A stretch of DNA of 32,121 nt from Bacteroidales bacterium (GTDB taxonomy: Bacteria; Bacteroidota; Bacteroidia; Bacteroidales; VadinHA17). The notes under the pieces were generated by a model. The model did not search any database and was not told where the DNA came from. It worked only from the letters and a program-made list of their open reading frames with translations. Positions within the stretch are counted from its first letter, which is position 1, and each line of letters opens with the position of its first letter. The stretch is from contig JAHEYW010000003.1 of the NCBI GenBank assembly GCA_023251395.1, positions 14,527 through 46,647 on the forward strand, written 5' to 3'. The translations under genes and the position numbers were made by a program. Shown here piece by piece: positions 22,927-32,121 of this stretch.

Positions 22927-23991
22927 TTGAAAACGAAATATAAAATAATTGTTACTGCTCTTCTTCTGATCTTCTCAGCAACAGTTACTGCTTTTTCCCA
23001 GGAAGAAAAATCTGGAGCTCCCGAAAAGAAGGAATTCAATGCCAGCGAATTTATTCTTGAACATGTGACTGATTCGCATGAATGGCATATTCTCACACTT
23101 AAAGATGGGGAAAACATTGCTCTTTACCTTCCGGTGATATTATATACTAAAGAAAAAGGATTCTCCCTTTTCTCATCAAAAAGAATCGCTGAAGGCAGGA
23201 TTTATAATGGTTTTAAGCTTGAAGAAGAAGGAGATCTGAAAGGAAAGATCGTTTGTGTGAATGAAAATAACGAAGCTGATGAGAAAAATCTGCCATTCGA
23301 TTTTTCAATCACCAAGACTGTCTTTGCTATGATGTGTGCAGCCCTTTTAGGACTCATTATTTTTATTTCCATGGCAAGATCTTACAAAAAGACCGGGGTG
23401 AGCGCCCCAAAGGGTATTCAGAGCTTGCTTGAACCTGTGATCCTTTTTGTTCGTGATGATATTGCTATTCCAAATATTGGTCATCATAAATATGAAAAAT
23501 ACATGCCCTATCTTCTTACAGCATTTTTCTTTATCCTGATGAACAATCTAATGGGTCTGATCCCGTTCCCGCCACCCTTTGGCGGAAACGTAACAGGTAA
23601 TATTAATGTGACCTTTGTACTGGCCTTTTGTACATTCCTCATAACCCAGTTCAGCGGGAACAAAAATTACTGGAGGCACATATTTGCAACCCCGGGAGTT
23701 CCTGTCTGGCTCCTGCCGGTAATGATACCTGTCGAACTCATGGGAATCGTTTCAAAACCTTTCGCCCTGATGATCCGTTTGTTTGCGAATATTACAGCAG
23801 GTCATATCATCGTGCTAAGCCTTGTCTGCCTGATCTTTGTTTTTCAGTCTGTAGCTGTGGCACCCGTTTCAATAATATTTGTGATTTTCATGGACTGCCT
23901 CGAACTTCTGGTGGCATTCCTTCAGGCATATGTTTTCACCCTGCTTTCAGCGCTGTTTATCAGCCTGGCGGTACAGGAGGAGCATCATTAG
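22927..23991 (+). CDS. atpB: ATP synthase F0 subunit a
   Basis: A 354-residue a subunit. Residues 1-24 (KYKIIVTALLLIFSATVTAF) look like a signal peptide, followed by a periplasmic extension of about 100 residues, as is usual in Bacteroidota. The conserved core follows: PYLLTAFFFILMNNLMGLIP, the essential Arg284 in MIRLFANITAGH, and the final QAYVFTLLSALFISLAVQEE. Arg284 is the residue that faces the c-ring carboxylate in the proton path. The start is TTG at 22927; no ATG is in frame upstream and the signal peptide begins there. It lies 12 bases after the AtpI-like gene. Confidence 0.95.
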   Translation: MKTKYKIIVTALLLIFSATVTAFSQEEKSGAPEKKEFNASEFILEHVTDSHEWHILTLKDGENIALYLPVILYTKEKGFSLFSSKRIAEGRIYNGFKLEEEGDLKGKIVCVNENNEADEKNLPFDFSITKTVFAMMCAALLGLIIFISMARSYKKTGVSAPKGIQSLLEPVILFVRDDIAIPNIGHHKYEKYMPYLLTAFFFILMNNLMGLIPFPPPFGGNVTGNINVTFVLAFCTFLITQFSGNKNYWRHIFATPGVPVWLLPVMIPVELMGIVSKPFALMIRLFANITAGHIIVLSLVCLIFVFQSVAVAPVSIIFVIFMDCLELLVAFLQAYVFTLLSALFISLAVQEEHH

Positions 23992-24006
23992 TTTTTTAAC
24001 GTTTAA

Positions 24007-24231
<225 letters not shown>

Positions 24232-24238
24232 AGGAACT

Positions 24239-24268
24239 GAAGGCTGCAACGGTTGGTTGCAGCTCTTC
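24239..24268 (+). promoter_or_regulatory. Intercistronic stem-loop between atpE and atpF
   Basis: GAAG-GCTGCAAC, a five-base loop, GTTGCAGC-(T)-CTTC: twelve base pairs with a single bulged T. It follows the atpE stop and precedes the atpF ATG by 26 bases, without a T-run. It may slow 3'-to-5' decay of the atpE end of the message or partly reduce atpF expression, which would help make more c than b subunit. Confidence 0.6.
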
Positions 24269-24294
24269 ATTTTAACAGATCAAAAACAATAAAT

Positions 24295-24807
24295 ATGATA
24301 TTAGCTAATAGTCTGGCAACTCCCGCAATAGGTACAATTTTCTGGACCGTACTTATCTTTGGCCTCTTCTTTCTCCTTCTGGCCAAATTTGCCTGGAAGC
24401 CGATACTTAGTGCCGTAAAAGCAAGGGAAGAAATTATCAAGGGTTCTCTCGAAGCTGCTGAAAGAGCAAGAGAGGATATGAAAAAGCTTCAGACAGACAA
24501 TGAAGCTATTCTCCGTAAAGCGCGTGAAGAGAGAGAGAACATACTCAAAGATGCAAGAGAAATCCGTGACAAAATGATCAATGAGGCGAAGGAGAAAGCA
24601 TCAGAGGAAGGAGAAAGACTCATTGAAAAGGCTCGTCTGGGAATTGAAAATGAGAAAGAGAAAGCTCTTTCCGAAATTCATCAGCAGGTCGCATATCTTT
24701 CAGTGGAGATTGCATCAATGCTGCTTGGGGAGAAACTGAAGGAAAGCGATGAACAGAACAAGCTGATTGACCATTACCTGAAAGATATTGACCTGAATAA
24801 AAACTAG
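24295..24807 (+). CDS. atpF: ATP synthase F0 subunit b
   Basis: A 171-residue stator subunit: one membrane helix near the N-terminus (about 11-31, GTIFWTVLIFGLFFLLLAKF), the short motif AWKPIL, then a long helical, charged region forming the coiled-coil stalk (VKAREEIIKGSLEAAERARE onward). The usual length is 155-175. The frame stays open to 24253, but that would start inside the hairpin with an unlikely leader, so the ATG at 24295 is used. The delta gene follows after 13 bases. No second b subunit is present. Confidence 0.94.
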   Translation: MILANSLATPAIGTIFWTVLIFGLFFLLLAKFAWKPILSAVKAREEIIKGSLEAAERAREDMKKLQTDNEAILRKAREERENILKDAREIRDKMINEAKEKASEEGERLIEKARLGIENEKEKALSEIHQQVAYLSVEIASMLLGEKLKESDEQNKLIDHYLKDIDLNKN

Positions 24808-24820
24808 GTATAAATCCGAA

Positions 24821-25372
24821 ATGAACGACAGCAAGATATCAGTCAGATATTCACGGGCTTTATTTCAGCTTGCAGTTGAGAAGAAGATGCTCGACAAAGT
24901 CAATACTGATATGATCTTTATTTCTGAGATCTGCAGGATTAAGGAAGTAAAGGAAGTGCTCGACAGCCCTATAATTGTACCATCAAAGAAAAAATCAATT
25001 TTAGCTGCTGTACTTAAAGATAATGTTGAGAAAATGACCCTTTCTCTTATTGAACTGCTTGTCAAAAATGGAAGGGAAGGCCACCTTCCTGCTGTTGCAA
25101 GGGTCTTTGTCGATGAAACAAGAAAATACAACGGCGTAACTGAAACTTCACTTATTACTGCAATTCCCGTCAATGACAAGGTAAGAAAGCAGATGACTGA
25201 CCTGATTTCATCGGCATTTAAAACCAAAGTAGAGCTTAAAGAGACTGTAGACAAGGATATCATCGGCGGTTTCATTCTAAAAGTGAATGACAATTTCATT
25301 GACGCCAGTGTAAGGAATAAACTCAGGAAGATCAAAAAGGAACTTTCTTACAATCCTTCCATAAAAGAATAA
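24821..25372 (+). CDS. atpH: ATP synthase F1 subunit delta
   Basis: A 183-residue stator protein joining the b dimer to the top of F1. The family opening is seen in SVRYSRALFQLAVEK, and the C-terminal motif VDKDIIGGFILKVNDNFIDA (about 146-165, with the 'GGxxLxVxDxxID.S' pattern) is clear. Length matches the family (about 175-185). It is between atpF and atpA in the standard order, with a 29-base gap before atpA. Confidence 0.95.
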   Translation: MNDSKISVRYSRALFQLAVEKKMLDKVNTDMIFISEICRIKEVKEVLDSPIIVPSKKKSILAAVLKDNVEKMTLSLIELLVKNGREGHLPAVARVFVDETRKYNGVTETSLITAIPVNDKVRKQMTDLISSAFKTKVELKETVDKDIIGGFILKVNDNFIDASVRNKLRKIKKELSYNPSIKE

Positions 25373-25401
25373 GGAATTTAGCGAATATTAAGTAAATATA
25401 T

Positions 25402-26982
25402 ATGGCAAATATCAAACCAGCAGAAGTATCAAAGATCCTCAAACAACAGCTTGAAGGTGTTCAGACTGGCGTGGAATTGGAAGAAGTCGGTACAGTCCTT
25501 CAGGTGGGAGACGGAATTGCACGTATCTACGGGCTGTCAAATGTACAGTCGAACGAACTCATCGAGTTTGAAAATGGTATCGAAGCAATTGTGCTCAACC
25601 TTGAGGAAGATAATATTGGTGCTGTTCTCCTTGGCCCGACAGAAGAAATAAGCGAAGGAGACATTGTTAAGAGAACAGGCAGAATTGCTTCAATAATGGT
25701 TGGAGAAGGGCTGCTTGGCAGAGTTATTGCACCTACTGGTCAGCCTCTTGATGGTAAAGGGCCGATCACCGGCGAACTTTTTGAGATGCCGTTTGAAAGA
25801 AAAGCTCCCGGTGTTATTTATCGCCAGCCGGTGAAACAACCTGTTCAGACCGGAATAAAAGCCATCGATGCAATGATCCCGATCGGCAGGGGACAGCGTG
25901 AGCTTATTATCGGAGACCGCCAGACAGGAAAGACAGCTATTGCTATTGATACAATTATAAATCAGCGTAGCAATTACGAAAAAGGGAAACCGGTATATTG
26001 TATCTATGTGGCCATTGGCCAGAAAGGTTCAACTGTTGCAAATATTGCAGCCACCCTTGAAACACATGGTGCCCTGAAATATACAACAATAGTTCTTGCA
26101 ACAGCATCAGACCCGGCTGCCTCACAGTTCTATGCCCCGTTTGCCGGTGCTGCAATAGGTGAGTTCTTCCGCGATACTGGCCGCGACGCGCTGATAATAT
26201 ATGACGACCTTTCCAAACAGGCTGTTTCATACAGGGAAGTTTCCCTCCTGCTTCGCCGTCCACCAGGACGTGAAGCATATCCGGGTGACGTATTCTATCT
26301 TCACTCACGCCTGCTGGAAAGAGCAGCCAAGATCATTGAATCTGATGACGTTGCAAAACAGATGAACGACCTTCCTGAATCAATAAGACACATGGTTAAA
26401 GGTGGTGGTTCACTCACAGCTCTTCCAATTATTGAAACACAGGCAGGTGACGTATCAGCGTATATTCCAACAAACGTGATCTCAATAACCGATGGTCAGA
26501 TATTCCTTGAATCAGGCTTGTTCAATGCAGGCGTTCGTCCTGCGATCAACGTTGGTATTTCTGTATCAAGGGTAGGAGGAAATGCACAGATAAAGGCGAT
26601 GAAGAAAATTGCCGGTACCCTGAAGGTTGACCAGGCTCAGTATCGGGAACTGGAAGCATTTTCAAAATTTGGTTCTGACCTCGATGCAACTACACTTGGC
26701 ATCCTTGACAAAGGAGCAAAGAACGTTGAGATACTTAAACAAAAACAGTATTCTCCGGTCCCGGTTGAAAAACAGATTGCAATAATCTACTGTGGTACAA
26801 AAGGGTTGCTGAGAGACGTTCCGATTCATAAGGTTAAGAGTTTTGAAGCAGATTTCATTGAGTTTCTGGAGCTGAAACATAAAAATGTCCTTGACTTACT
26901 TAGGGAAGGTACGCTTAACAACGAGATAACAGATACACTGGAAAAAGTAGCGGCAGAAATTGCTGCAAGATACAGGTATTAA
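25402..26982 (+). CDS. atpA: ATP synthase F1 subunit alpha
   Basis: A 526-residue regulatory nucleotide-binding subunit. Walker A is GDRQTGKT (171-178), the Walker B region is [13 protein letters not shown] (about 262-274), and the catalytic-interface Arg finger is Arg390 ([11 protein letters not shown]). The stretch [20 protein letters not shown] is the family block. The segment between the beta-barrel and the nucleotide domain ([20 protein letters not shown]) is also typical. Alpha forms the F1 hexamer with beta, but in this window the beta gene is 3.4 kb away in another unit. Confidence 0.98.
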   Translation: MANIKPAEVSKILKQQLEGVQTGVELEEVGTVLQVGDGIARIYGLSNVQSNELIEFENGIEAIVLNLEEDNIGAVLLGPTEEISEGDIVKRTGRIASIMVGEGLLGRVIAPTGQPLDGKGPITGELFEMPFERKAPGVIYRQPVKQPVQTGIKAIDAMIPIGRGQRELIIGDRQTGKTAIAIDTIINQRSNYEKGKPVYCIYVAIGQKGSTVANIAATLETHGALKYTTIVLATASDPAASQFYAPFAGAAIGEFFRDTGRDALIIYDDLSKQAVSYREVSLLLRRPPGREAYPGDVFYLHSRLLERAAKIIESDDVAKQMNDLPESIRHMVKGGGSLTALPIIETQAGDVSAYIPTNVISITDGQIFLESGLFNAGVRPAINVGISVSRVGGNAQIKAMKKIAGTLKVDQAQYRELEAFSKFGSDLDATTLGILDKGAKNVEILKQKQYSPVPVEKQIAIIYCGTKGLLRDVPIHKVKSFEADFIEFLELKHKNVLDLLREGTLNNEITDTLEKVAAEIAARYRY

Positions 26983-27013
26983 TTACCGGAATTACTGAAC
27001 AAAAAGCTGGTTA

Positions 27014-27898
27014 ATGGCTAATTTAAAGATAATAAGGACCAGGATAGCGTCTGTAAAATCCACAAGGCAGATTACCTCGGCAATGAAGATGGTTTCTGCA
27101 GCCAAATTACGCAAGGCTCAGGACAAGATCGTCAGGCTGAGACCATATGCCAACAAGCTGCATGAGATACTTGTGGGTGTTTCACAAAGCCTTGTTGATG
27201 TTGAGGAAGATAATATCTATGGAAAAAAGAGAGATCCCGAAAAGGTCCTGATCATTATGATCACTTCGAACAGGGGACTCTGCGGAGGCTTTAATTCGAA
27301 TGTGGTCAAAGAAACGCGAAGAATAGTTGCGGATAAGTATCATAAACAGGCTTCCAAAGGCAATCTATGGTTTATGGCTATCGGGAAGAAAGGATTCGAA
27401 TTCCTTCGCCAGCAAAAGCTTAATATTCTTGAAGAACATAACCAGGTTTTCAATAATCTCACTTTTTCAAATGTATCCGTAATTGCAGAAAAAGTGATGG
27501 AAAATTTTGTTTCAGGTAAATTTGACAGGGTAGATATTGTCTATAACCAGTTCAAAAATGCTGCGGTACAGAATCTGACAAATGAACCATTCCTTCCTGT
27601 TGAAACAGCTCCGGCTGATCAGAAAACTGTGACGGTGGCAGATTACATTTATGAACCCACAAAAGAGGAAATTGTTAAGGAGCTTATTCCCAAATCCATA
27701 AAAATTCAGTTCTATAAAGCAGTTCTTGATTCGTGGGTAGCTGAACACGGAGCAAGGATGACGGCAATGCACAAGGCGACAGACAATGCTACCCAAATGA
27801 TCAAAGAACTCACACTGCAATATAACAAGGCACGGCAGGCCTCAATTACCAACCAGATCCTTGAAGTTGTCAGTGGTGCTGAGGCTCTTAAAGGATAG
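27014..27898 (+). CDS. atpG: ATP synthase F1 subunit gamma
   Basis: A 294-residue rotor shaft. The N-terminal helix has RTRIASVKSTRQITSAMKMV (about 7-26), and the C-terminal helix ALSGATDNA-type pattern appears here as MTAMHKATDNATQMIKELTL. Central TSNRGLCGGFNSNV is the family marker (about 84-97). It closes the first ATP synthase block, and a polyprenyl synthase gene follows after 39 bases on the same strand. The epsilon subunit that binds it is encoded beyond atpD at the window end. Confidence 0.97.
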   Translation: MANLKIIRTRIASVKSTRQITSAMKMVSAAKLRKAQDKIVRLRPYANKLHEILVGVSQSLVDVEEDNIYGKKRDPEKVLIIMITSNRGLCGGFNSNVVKETRRIVADKYHKQASKGNLWFMAIGKKGFEFLRQQKLNILEEHNQVFNNLTFSNVSVIAEKVMENFVSGKFDRVDIVYNQFKNAAVQNLTNEPFLPVETAPADQKTVTVADYIYEPTKEEIVKELIPKSIKIQFYKAVLDSWVAEHGARMTAMHKATDNATQMIKELTLQYNKARQASITNQILEVVSGAEALKG

Positions 27899-27937
27899 CA
27901 GACCGATATAGTCTTTATTCTGAAAAATACCCTCTTT

Positions 27938-28912
27938 ATGTATACTAAACCTGAACTAAAGGAATTGATAGAGAAGGCGTTGGTCAATCTTTCAATTGAT
28001 GATGAGGCTGAGAGACTTACAGCACCAATAAGATATTTCCTTTCAATTGGAGGTAAACGCCTGCGCCCGGTGATCACCCTCTTATCCTGCAATATTTTTT
28101 CCGATAAGGTTGATGGTGCCATTCTTCCTGCATTAGGAGTAGAGGTATTTCATAACTTCACACTTGTACACGATGACATTATGGACAATGCCTCCCTTAG
28201 AAGAAACCTTCCGACAGTTCATACCAAATGGGGAAATAACCAGGCAATTCTTTCCGGAGATGTCATGGCATTTATAGCCAATGACTGTTTCCTTCAGACT
28301 CCTTCCAATGTCCTTTCAAAGGTCTTCACCACATTTAACAGGGCGGCAGTGCAGGTCTGTATCGGACAGCAGCTTGATATGGATTTTGAAAAGAGCCAGG
28401 TGATTTCTCATGAAGAATACCTGCGCATGATTGAACTGAAAACAGCAGTTCTTCTTGCAGCTTCAGCCAAAATAGGCGGTATAATTGGAGGTGCCGGGGA
28501 AAAAGATTGTGATCACCTTTATGAATTCGGCAGGAACCTCGGACTTGCATTCCAGATCCAGGATGATCTTCTGGATGTATACGGGGATGTTAATGTTTTT
28601 GGTAAAATATCCGGAGGTGATATTGTCACAAATAAAAAAACCTTTCTGCTGGTAAAGGCTTTGGAAACAGCAGGCGGCAGCACATTGAAAAAGCTGCAGG
28701 AGACAATTGCTTTAAAGGAATTTGAACCTGCAGAAAAGATCAAAGCAGTTGTTGAGATCTATAACGAGCTGAAAATCAAGTCACATACAGAGATCCTTGC
28801 AGAAGATTATATTTCATCCGCAATAGAAAATCTGGAGAAGGTAAGTGCTGAAAAGGAAAGGAAAAAAGAGTTGCTTCAGGTTGCTACCTCTCTGAGTGGC
28901 AGGAGAAAATAA
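27938..28912 (+). CDS. Polyprenyl diphosphate synthase
   Basis: A 324-residue trans-prenyltransferase that lengthens an allylic diphosphate with isopentenyl diphosphate. The motifs are GGKRLRP (38-44), the first Asp-rich site DDIMD (79-83), GQQLDMDFE (143-151), and the second site DDLLD (209-213) in FQIQDDLLDVYGD. The residue five before the first site is Phe74, which may limit product length, so a short to medium chain (FPP/GGPP range) is possible but a quinone side-chain enzyme cannot be excluded. It follows atpG by 39 bases and may be transcribed with the ATP synthase genes. There is no other isoprenoid gene in the window. Confidence 0.93.
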   Translation: MYTKPELKELIEKALVNLSIDDEAERLTAPIRYFLSIGGKRLRPVITLLSCNIFSDKVDGAILPALGVEVFHNFTLVHDDIMDNASLRRNLPTVHTKWGNNQAILSGDVMAFIANDCFLQTPSNVLSKVFTTFNRAAVQVCIGQQLDMDFEKSQVISHEEYLRMIELKTAVLLAASAKIGGIIGGAGEKDCDHLYEFGRNLGLAFQIQDDLLDVYGDVNVFGKISGGDIVTNKKTFLLVKALETAGGSTLKKLQETIALKEFEPAEKIKAVVEIYNELKIKSHTEILAEDYISSAIENLEKVSAEKERKKELLQVATSLSGRRK

Positions 28913-28916
28913 TTAT

Positions 28917-29120
28917 TCAGAATTTTACATAAAAGCTTAAACTTGTAGTTGGATAAATACTTTTAGTAACATATACATTTTCATGTGAGTCTGTTTCATA
29001 AAACGTTGTTCTCCATTGCATTATTCCGAAGTCAAATTTCTTTCCAGAAAATTGGGACCATGAGACAGTTCTGCCATTCCTATTCCCAGCCGGTGAGCTT
29101 TCCCAAATTTTAGTTTCAAA
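28917..29120 (-). pseudogene. Probable fragment of an outer-membrane protein gene (C-terminus)
   Basis: On the minus strand the frame from 29120 to the TGA at 28917 is open for 67 codons and ends in SLSFYVKF, an aromatic C-terminus like that of an outer-membrane barrel. It contains SWSQFSGKKFDFGIMQWRTT, with alternating strand-like pattern. The frame is closed upstream by TAA at 29121-29123 and no start codon with a leader is visible. I could not name the family. It appears to be the tail of a decayed gene; a chance reading frame is possible. The other two frames over this stretch show no clear protein. Confidence 0.35.
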
Positions 29121-29269
29121 TTAATAAAATCCGTTCAGGACATTTCCACATGAAATTTAGAATATTTCTTTGTAAGAGTCAATATTCCAGGTTGATAGCT
29201 TATAAATCTTATCAGAAAACACACATAGCTTAATCGATGAAGAAGCACTCTACTTTCAAATATCAATTG

Positions 29270-29289
29270 CCGTCGGTTTTAACCGACGG
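29270..29289. repeat. Perfect palindrome, REP-like
   Basis: CCGTCGG-TTTTAA-CCGACGG, a 7-bp stem that extends to 9 pairs at the base of the loop, in the 200-base stretch between the gene fragment and the small barrel gene. It resembles the REP elements that accompany REP-associated transposases in Bacteroidota, though no such transposase is in the window. It could also end the transcript of the barrel gene, 38 bases downstream of its stop. Confidence 0.5.
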
Positions 29290-29326
29290 TTAGAGGAACT
29301 CTGCTCTACCGGACATTAGTCCCTCA

Positions 29327-29908
29327 TTATTGAACAACAATCTTCTTTGGATTAATATCAAACACCGCCCCTGCATTAATTACAAGCTGACGGTATTTCC
29401 CGGCAATAATTTTTGCTTCAGAATTGAGCGTGATTTTATCTGTGATTTTGAAGTTAAGTCCGGCACCGAAATTAAAACCGAGGGCATTATCCACACTCGG
29501 GGAAAATGTCCCGTCTTCCCATTTTATTTTAGCAACAGTTACATTTATACCGGCCAGTCCATACAGATCGAACCACCCGGGAGCGAAAAAGAGATAGTCT
29601 CCATCAATGTTGAACTGATATTCTCCTGTGCGTGTTGATTTATATGTAGACCCGATATCAGGAATCTTATTATCCCTCGGAATATAGAAAATAAAAGAAG
29701 GAGTGATCTGCAATGGTGTTTTGGTTTCAAAACCAGCTTTAAGATAAATTCCCAGCAAAGGAGACCTGTAAAGGTCCCTGTCGGCTGTCTCATTGTTATA
29801 ATGAAATCCTGACCCGGAATTCAAACCTATGCCGATCTTTGGAAACTGGCAAAGAGCGCCGGTAAGACATGTAAATAGAACAAATAATGTCAGGATAATC
29901 TTCTTCAT
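29327..29908 (-). CDS. Small outer-membrane beta-barrel protein
   Basis: A 193-residue exported protein with a signal peptide (MKKIILTLFVLFTCLTGALC) and a mature part of alternating strands: FPKIGIGLNSGSGFHYN, LLGIYLKAGFETKTPLQITP, FNIDGDYLFFAPGWFDLYGL and FGAGLNFKITDKITLNSEAK. This is the plan of an eight-stranded barrel of the OmpA/outer-membrane-beta-barrel group, but the ending NPKKIVVQ lacks the usual terminal aromatic. The ATG at 29908 gives the signal peptide; the frame extends to 29965 without a better start. Alone on the minus strand in a repeat-rich island between the two ATP synthase units. Function unknown. Confidence 0.75.
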   Translation of the reverse strand: MKKIILTLFVLFTCLTGALCQFPKIGIGLNSGSGFHYNNETADRDLYRSPLLGIYLKAGFETKTPLQITPSFIFYIPRDNKIPDIGSTYKSTRTGEYQFNIDGDYLFFAPGWFDLYGLAGINVTVAKIKWEDGTFSPSVDNALGFNFGAGLNFKITDKITLNSEAKIIAGKYRQLVINAGAVFDINPKKIVVQ

Positions 29909-30128
29909 TCCAAATAATTCTTTAACACATTCTTTAGTCCATGTTTGGGTTCCAAAAGATAACACTAATCTCCGTGAAAATATTGTCAGAGGAAGCAGAT
30001 TCTTAATTTAGCTCAATCTATTCAAAATGGAAAATGATTATAGATGTTTTTCAGTCAGGGGAACCAGAATACCTCCGGTGAGCTCGTTGCGACAAATCGG
30101 AACCCGGTTCTTCGCTCCACTACGTTGC

Positions 30129-30174
30129 GCTCAGAATGACTTCCCCTTCAAACCCACAGACTGTCATTCTGAGC
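30129..30174. repeat. Inverted pair of dispersed repeat GTCATTCTGAGC
   Basis: GCTCAGAATGAC (30129-30140) and GTCATTCTGAGC (30163-30174) are exact 12-base inverted repeats with a 22-base loop. Outside them, TTCTTCGCTC and AAAGAAGAATC extend the similarity. This is the widespread intergenic word found in many genomes around 'CTGAGCGAAGCGAAGAATC'. Its role is unknown. Confidence 0.6.
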
Positions 30175-30280
30175 AAAGAAGAATCTGGTAACCAATAATC
30201 TAAAACTTCAAATAGTGGACTGTCATCCGGGGCTCAGCGATAAATCTCTTTGCCATATCCTGATGTTCTAAAAATCAACC

Positions 30281-30322
30281 CTTTGTGTTCTTTGCGTTTT
30301 TCTCTTTGCGCCCTTTGTGGTT
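30281..30322 (+). repeat. Degenerate decamer tract (CTTTGTGTTC type)
   Basis: Four successive ten-base units: CTTTGTGTTC, TTTGCGTTTT, TCTCTTTGCG and CCCTTTGTGG. The same word family occurs in the inverted repeat at 4455-4497. A dispersed repeat with this look is common in Bacteroidota intergenic DNA. Confidence 0.45.
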
Positions 30323-30403
30323 TAAATGGATCTCTTTCGTTAACAATTAAGATATAATAACAATTAAATCAGACTTACTCTCTTCTTCAAATACAAAATT
30401 TAT

Positions 30404-30411
30404 TAAATTTG
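30404..30411 (+). promoter_or_regulatory. Probable promoter of atpD-atpC
   Basis: TAAATTTG matches TAnnTTTG, 32 bases before the atpD ATG in a very AT-rich stretch. No -33 TTG at 17-23 bases. Because atpD and atpC are detached from the other ATP synthase genes they need a promoter of their own, and this is the best candidate. Confidence 0.5.
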
Positions 30412-30437
30412 TATCTTCTGAAAAAAATATAAAATAA

Positions 30438-31952
<1,515 letters not shown>

Positions 31953-31958
31953 ATATTC

Positions 31959-32121
31959 ATGAAAATAGAAATCATAACTCCTGACAAAAAGGTCTTTGAA
32001 GGAGAAATAAAATCCGTCAGAGTACCCGGGAAAAAGGGATCTTTTCAGGTCTTGAAGGACCATGCGCCAATTGTTTCCACGCTGGAGCAGGGTCCGGTTA
32101 TTCTTGTTGATCCTTTCGGAG
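31959..32121 (+). CDS. atpC: ATP synthase F1 subunit epsilon (cut by window edge)
   Basis: The first 54 codons are present, six bases after the atpD stop. MKIEIITPDKKVFEGEIKSV and the VPGKKGSFQVLKDHAPIVST block are the N-terminal beta-sandwich of epsilon, with the conserved 'G.FQVL.DHAP' pattern. The C-terminal helices that regulate hydrolysis are outside the window. Identity is certain from this part and from position. Confidence 0.95.
   Translation, partial: MKIEIITPDKKVFEGEIKSVRVPGKKGSFQVLKDHAPIVSTLEQGPVILVDPFG

Noticed and set aside
30060-30330. CRISPR-like or attachment-site structure before atpD
   Set aside because: The repeats are an inverted pair and a loose tandem tract with no regular spacers, no integrase and no tRNA, so they are ordinary dispersed repeats.

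Overview
The window reads as a contig from a member of the Bacteroidota, most likely a Bacteroidales/Marinilabiliales-type lineage. The evidence is: several promoter-like TAnnTTTG -7 boxes; an ECF sigma factor followed by a transmembrane anti-sigma protein and a PorT-like outer-membrane barrel; LytTR two-component and LiaF-like genes; a DUF177-rpmF-plsX-fabH cluster; an F-type ATP synthase whose a subunit carries a signal-peptide-like extension; and many intergenic palindromic and short-period repeats of the type scattered through these genomes. No rRNA, tRNA, CRISPR array, IS element or phage gene was found.

Layout. 1-7131 (minus strand): the N-terminus of a sensor histidine kinase (cut by the window edge), an AsmA-like envelope protein, dipeptidase E, a ThiF/MoeB-like E1 enzyme, then an ECF sigma - anti-sigma - outer-membrane barrel operon. 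TGTAAC-N16/17-CGTC elements lie in front of both the sigma gene and the barrel gene, which suggests an autoregulated ECF regulon. 7409-8824 (minus): a GH16-fold protein that has lost both catalytic glutamates and carries about three 70-residue Lys/Glu/Ser-rich repeats. 8974-14459 (plus): a five-gene envelope cassette with a LolA-like periplasmic protein, two FtsX/MacB-type permeases, an ATPase and an outer-membrane barrel. 14597-15771: a YugP-type zinc peptidase and YidD, converging and diverging around repeats. 15813-18840 (minus): LytTR regulator, LytS-type kinase and two LiaF-like membrane proteins in one tight operon.

19024-21704 (plus): DUF177 protein, ribosomal protein L32, PlsX and FabH, the usual link between translation and lipid synthesis. 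21919-28912 (plus): bactofilin, AtpZ-like and AtpI-like proteins, then atpB-E-F-H-A-G and a polyprenyl synthase. The beta and epsilon genes are not in this run. They form a second unit, atpD-atpC, at 30444 to the window end. The 1.5 kb between holds a broken outer-membrane gene fragment, a small barrel gene and several dispersed repeats.

The most interesting items are the catalytically dead GH16-like repeat protein, the paired ECF promoter elements, the LolA/ABC/barrel cassette as a possible dedicated export route across the envelope, the strong hairpin just after the c-subunit gene, and the density of heptameric and nested palindromic repeats at operon ends. All family assignments rest on reading motifs by eye; no search was run.
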